Source of the DNA: Atherix ibis
Taxonomy: Eukaryota; Arthropoda; Insecta; Diptera; Athericidae
DNA: 64,000 nt
Direction: 5' to 3'
Assembly (NCBI GenBank): GCA_958298945.1
Contig: OY282606.1
Location: forward strand, 88,605,696 to 88,669,695
Shown one piece after another: positions 59,790 to 64,000 of the stretch. Every line of letters begins with the position of its first letter. Position 1 is the first letter of the stretch. The notes below the pieces were generated by a model that saw nothing but the letters and a program-made list of their open reading frames with translations, did no database searches and had not been told where the DNA came from. The translations under genes and the position numbers were made by a program.

Positions 59790-60249
59790 CACTGCTGGCC
59801 AAAAATAATCGACCATTTTGGTATTAAGCGAATGAAATATTTTTTTTTTTAATTTAATTATAAGAGAGAAATATTATTTTTATATTTATTATTATCTGCA
59901 TTAAAAAGGTAATATAAAAAAAAAGAATGATTAAATTACTTTTTCGTCGAAAGAATTTAGTTTGCTTTTGATGCTAGTTTGTACGATCGTTTGTAAATGG
60001 TCTTTGATTATCCTCATAAAATGTTTATAGTTTTTGAAGTAATTCTCTGTTTTGGATGCCTATCCTATTGCATAGAAAATCCTTCAATAATTAATTGTAG
60101 TCCTGATAGAATAGAATTGGTCGCTATTCCGACCAAATTTCAACAAAAATTTCATGAAAATACTTAAACTTTCCATAAAGAATATAGTTAAAATTGAATA
60201 TTTATTCTTACCAACTAATATTTTAGTCACATACTTTTTGCTTGCAGTG
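59790..60249. mobile_element. Tc1-like MITE
   Basis: TA at 59788-59789 and 60250-60251 flank inverted ends CACTGCTGGCCAAAAATAAT and, on the minus strand, CACTGCAAGCAAAAAGTATG. 460 bp with no coding capacity. The GGCCAAAAATAAT-type end is typical of Tc1-like elements. Confidence 0.6.
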
Positions 60250-60273
60250 TACACGGATAAAGATTAATTAAAG

Positions 60274-61367
60274 GGTTTTCGAATAAGAGTAATATGATAT
60301 CTTTTTTAAAAAAAACTATACTAATTGTTAAGGATATTCAAATGTTTTTTATTTAATATGAAGTACAATCGAAACAATTAAGTTCTGAATAAAATGTCAT
60401 TCAAATGAAATTCCTTCTTTTGCAGGAACGATTTCGATGAACCCAATTTTCGAGCACTTTTTCTCTTTATTGCTAAAGACCAATGACTTCAAATAACCCC
60501 ACAACAAATAGTCTAATAGTGTTAAATCACAAGTTCTTGGAGGCCATTCAATGTCACAATTTCTTGAAATAATCGAATCTCCAAACTTTTCTCGCAATAA
60601 TTCGGTTGTTGCACGTGCTGTGTGGCACATAGCCCCGTCTTGTTGGAACCAGATGTTGTCAAGATCAACTTCTTCCAATTTCGGCCATAAAAAAGTTGGT
60701 TATCATCGATATATACCGCTCTCCATTGACAGTAACGGTGTTACCAACTTCATTTCGAAAGAAGTACGGACCGATGATTCCTGGGTGTTCATGAATAATT
60801 TGTGGATTTTCTTCGCACCAGAACCGACAGTTTTGTTTATGGTACTCGTATTTACCGCACCACTCACATTAAAGTGAGCCTCATCGGAGAAGATGATTTT
60901 CTTTAAAAAAATCGTTCCAAGACAAAATCAGCAAATTCACGACGTTTACGATGGTCCAATGGCTTCAGTTCTTGAGTGATAAATATTTTATTCGGATGCA
61001 AGATTGTGGTTTGAGACAGTCCCAATTCTTGAGAACGTCTTAGAATCGACAAATTGCTGTCTTCAACAACACTTGCCCGAACGGCAACAATATTTTCATT
61101 ACTTCGAGCGGTTCTTTGTCTTATTGGCACTTAACGACGAATAGCGAGCACAGTTAGACGATTATTACGACCATAAAATGGCAAAAGCGCACGAAAAGTT
61201 GCAATTGGAGAAAGATTATTTTGATAATAAAATTGAATAATTTGTAAATATTATGAAAATAAAATTGTAAACATTACTGAATACAATGAAAAAAAATGAC
61301 AGATCATGACATATTACAAATGGCCGAAATGTTACTTAGAAATCATATTACTCTTATTGGAAAATCC
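60274..61367 (-). mobile_element. Mariner-related transposon with paired ends (DUF4817-type)
   Basis: The left end GGTTTTCGAATAAGAGTAAT and the right end reading GGATTTTCCAATAAGAGTAAT-type on the minus strand are ~30-bp inverted repeats, followed by ATGAT-TCT. About 1.1 kb. It encloses the broken transposase at 61130-60397. The exact target duplication is unclear. Confidence 0.75.
60397..61130 (-). pseudogene. DUF4817-type transposase, frameshifted
   Basis: N-terminal piece 61130-60903: TARSNENIVAVRASV, SILRRSQELGLSQTT (HTH), ITQELKPLDHRKRREFAD. A shift follows, then the first catalytic block KIIFSDEAHF near 60890, and IHEHPGIIGPYFF and VTVNGERYISMI in a third frame. Last piece 60678-60397: IWFQQDGAMCHTARATTELL (second catalytic Asp), NCDIEWPPRTCDLTLLDYLLW (third). 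The expected acidic residues appear to be kept, but at least two frameshifts inactivate the gene. Confidence 0.8.
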
Positions 61368-64000
61368 TATACTTTTAATTCAGAAATTCTATGTTATTTT
61401 CTTATAGTTTTAAATTGAATTAAAAATGATCATATTGATTTGAGCTTTGTGGCTACAAGAATATTAGGCAATCATACGTGTAGGTGCAGTTTAGTACAAT
61501 ATATTATAAATAAAAATAACAAGATTTAAAGTAAAATCAATCTTTTTCCGTAATACGTAATATAAGTCCATGACCGAAAAGTGCAATGAAAACCTACAAA
61601 TGCATTATTGCTATTAATCGTATGTGTATGCTAAGTGTATGATACTTTTACCAATAGTACTTTTGTACATACATGCATATAGGTAAACGAACAGGTATAA
61701 TAGATACGATTGAGATAGACTCAATCGTGAATGCGGGTAGATTTAAACTCAAAAGTATACGGACATATTTTCTGATACTATTCTTTGAGTATTGATAAAA
61801 TCTGTCCATGAAGGCGAGCCCCATTATAACTTCCATTATTACCATTGAATTTAAACATTATTGCATGCGTCTGCATTGCCATTTTTATCTAATGTAAGTA
61901 CATATATGCATGTTCAATTGTGTACCATTGTTAAGTGCACGAGAATGCAGTTTGTAATTGTACGCGAGTATTAAAATTATTATACGAATATGTTCCGGTT
62001 TTCATTTGGTCGAATGTCTCCTTTGTTAGTGGCTTTCTTAAGTGAAAACTTTTGCTTTCCCACTTATCCGGCTATAAAAAAAAAAAACCAACTAAATATT
62101 ACTAGACAGCCATGAAAAGCGAAATTTGTGAAACTACGTTTTTTCAAATAAAAATCTGCATAATGCACTAAGAAACGATTGCATTTTCATCACAAAACCA
62201 TTCAGTTACGTTCACATATTAACGAACAAATGTTGTATGTGCAAATATTTTCCCACAAAAGCTTTTCTAATAAACAAATACAATTAATATTGAGCCGAAA
62301 TCGAATTCAAAACTGGCAGTACACATATTCTTTGTGAATTTGTTCACATATTTGCATCTGATCCCAGCATTAGAGCTAATTGTAAATGAGATTTTTTTTT
62401 ATTTTTCACAATAAGTGCATACTATTTCCAAACCAATATCATAATTAAATGAAAATTTTTATTCAACACTTTATATTTGCCAGTATTAAATAAGGCGAAG
62501 GTGGTATTACACATTCTTAATCTTATAATAATCAAACATAAAAATACACATTATATCTAATTGGAAAGCTAAATTATTCCGTGTGTTTAATTTGTAATAT
62601 AAATTTTTGCATATCCGTGATATAAAAATAAAATCCATTCCAATTAATAAAATATTCAACGAACCAGATATACACTATAAGAAATTATATATTGTATATT
62701 TTATAATAATAAAATGCAAATGTTAGTTAAATTGCAAATATTTAACATTAAAAAAAAAAAAAAAAAAGGGTTTTGCAAAATAAACAGTATAAAAATGGCG
62801 GTATTATTGTAATTTTTGTTGTTTTTAATTTTCTTGCTAATATTGTATTATTACTAAATGATTATGTATGTGTCTATAGATTTATGTGATAACAATTGAT
62901 TACATAATTGTACTCTATATTTACTATGCTGTGAAAAAAATGATTTAGTTTTTGCATAAGTTTTCTGCATGACAACATTTGCTGGCATGTTCTTAAACTA
63001 TGAAAATATTGAACAATAAATACGAATTTTCCCATGCAATTTTACTCTTGTCTCTTGTATTAAAAGTGCATTCTTTATAATTATTAATTTATTTTATAAT
63101 ATCTTTTATAATTGTTTTATTTTTATATAATAAAAAAAAAAAACAAAAAACAAAATACCACTTACGGAAAATGTATTGTATTTTGTTTGTTATCAAAAAT
63201 TTTTGTTTTTATTGGAAAAAAATTTTGTATAATTAATACCAGTTAAAAATATATTTTCTTATAATTTTACCTACTTTTATTATGGAAAGAAAATTAGTTA
63301 GAAAATAGTTCTAATTACGGTTTTCGAATGACTTACTAAAATACTTTATTATTAAATATTTTGATGGTTACTATAATCATCTATAATTAAGTGGACAGAT
63401 CCAATTTATACTTAAGTAATAAAAGTTTAATAAAATACATTATAAATTCCAGTTTTTATTAATTTTTATTTAATTATATTGTCTAAGATTTGCCATTACG
63501 AAAATAAATATAAAATATTGGTGACTTTCTCACACAATACGGTCTGTAATTTGGACACAATTTAACAGATGTTAATTTTTAAATATTCCAAAGTTTAAAA
63601 ATTATCCTTCATTTATATAATTTTTTTGCAACGTTTTATAAAGAAAATAAAAAGTCACGATCTTGGGGCAGTCAGTTTATATCAGAAAATCTCGATATTA
63701 TGCGTCTTAAAATAATAAAAATTACCACAATTTTTGTACCTTTTATAATTGATGAAAAAATTCACAATATAAAATGGCAAATATTAGAATAAATAAAAAT
63801 AATAATATATAGTATATAGATTTGATGTCTATTAAATGATAAGGATATACTTTTTATCCTATAAAAATGGATTATCCTGTACATATTATATATATTGCAT
63901 GCGTGTGTAATATGATAAGTCAATGATAAATGTAAAAGATATAGCTGATATCAATAAAATAATATTTTTTTAAAATTGTTTGGCTTTTTTAAAAAGACGC
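61368..64000. other. AT-rich DNA to the window end, no gene seen
   Basis: Long A/T runs (for example A18 near 62751). No exon, RNA gene or array recognised. Confidence 0.5.

Overview
The window is AT-rich (roughly 70% or more by eye) eukaryotic DNA with long introns, several mariner families, R1-clade and jockey-type LINEs, and abundant poly-A/poly-T. It looks like an insect. The transposase and LINE types suggest a higher fly, perhaps close to tephritids, but the species is inferred and not shown. I find no complete host gene. Nearly every longer open frame is a decayed transposon fragment.

Layout. 1-1.8 kb holds the end of an R1-clade LINE. 2.9-4.3 kb holds a decayed mariner (family B) carrying an R1 tail fragment and a 19-C run. 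6.6-8.2 kb holds a degenerate tandem array with a perfect hairpin on each side. 8.4-9.0 kb holds a transposase remnant with a DUF4817-type region. 9.4-11.4 kb holds a minus-strand R1-clade LINE. 11.7-12.6 kb holds a rearranged fold-back mariner. 14.9-26.2 kb is a nested transposon cluster. It contains a LINE derivative with a 5S rRNA-derived head, a jockey-type LINE with 11-bp target duplications, a near-intact mariner whose first catalytic Asp is Asn and which splits a jockey remnant, and a mariner split by an RTE-like LINE and by a 552-bp repeat flanked by 79-bp direct repeats. 27.7-31.9 kb holds more mariners and the second copies of the 552-bp repeat and the fold-back mariner. 34.5-35.5 kb holds an internally deleted mariner with both ends.

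From 37.9 kb the window is dominated by satellites. The 37.95-39.15 kb array has a 166-bp monomer with ten perfect AGGTCA-N-TGACCT inverted repeats. This is the IR-1 consensus bound by the ecdysone receptor/USP heterodimer. Other arrays lie at 39.8-41.1, 46.9-48.6, 51.0-52.2 and 57.4-58.4 kb.

One piece of a probable host gene is visible on the plus strand. A TATA box and initiator near 44.13-44.16 kb are followed by a signal-peptide exon at 44952-45069 ending in a strong phase-1 splice donor. A 36-nt candidate microexon at 53295-53330 has matching phase. The satellites from 46.9 kb onward would lie in its intron, and the IR-1 array lies about 5 kb upstream of its promoter. The far end holds a short Tc1-like MITE (59.8-60.2 kb), a frameshifted transposon with paired ends (60.3-61.4 kb) and AT-rich DNA with no recognisable gene.
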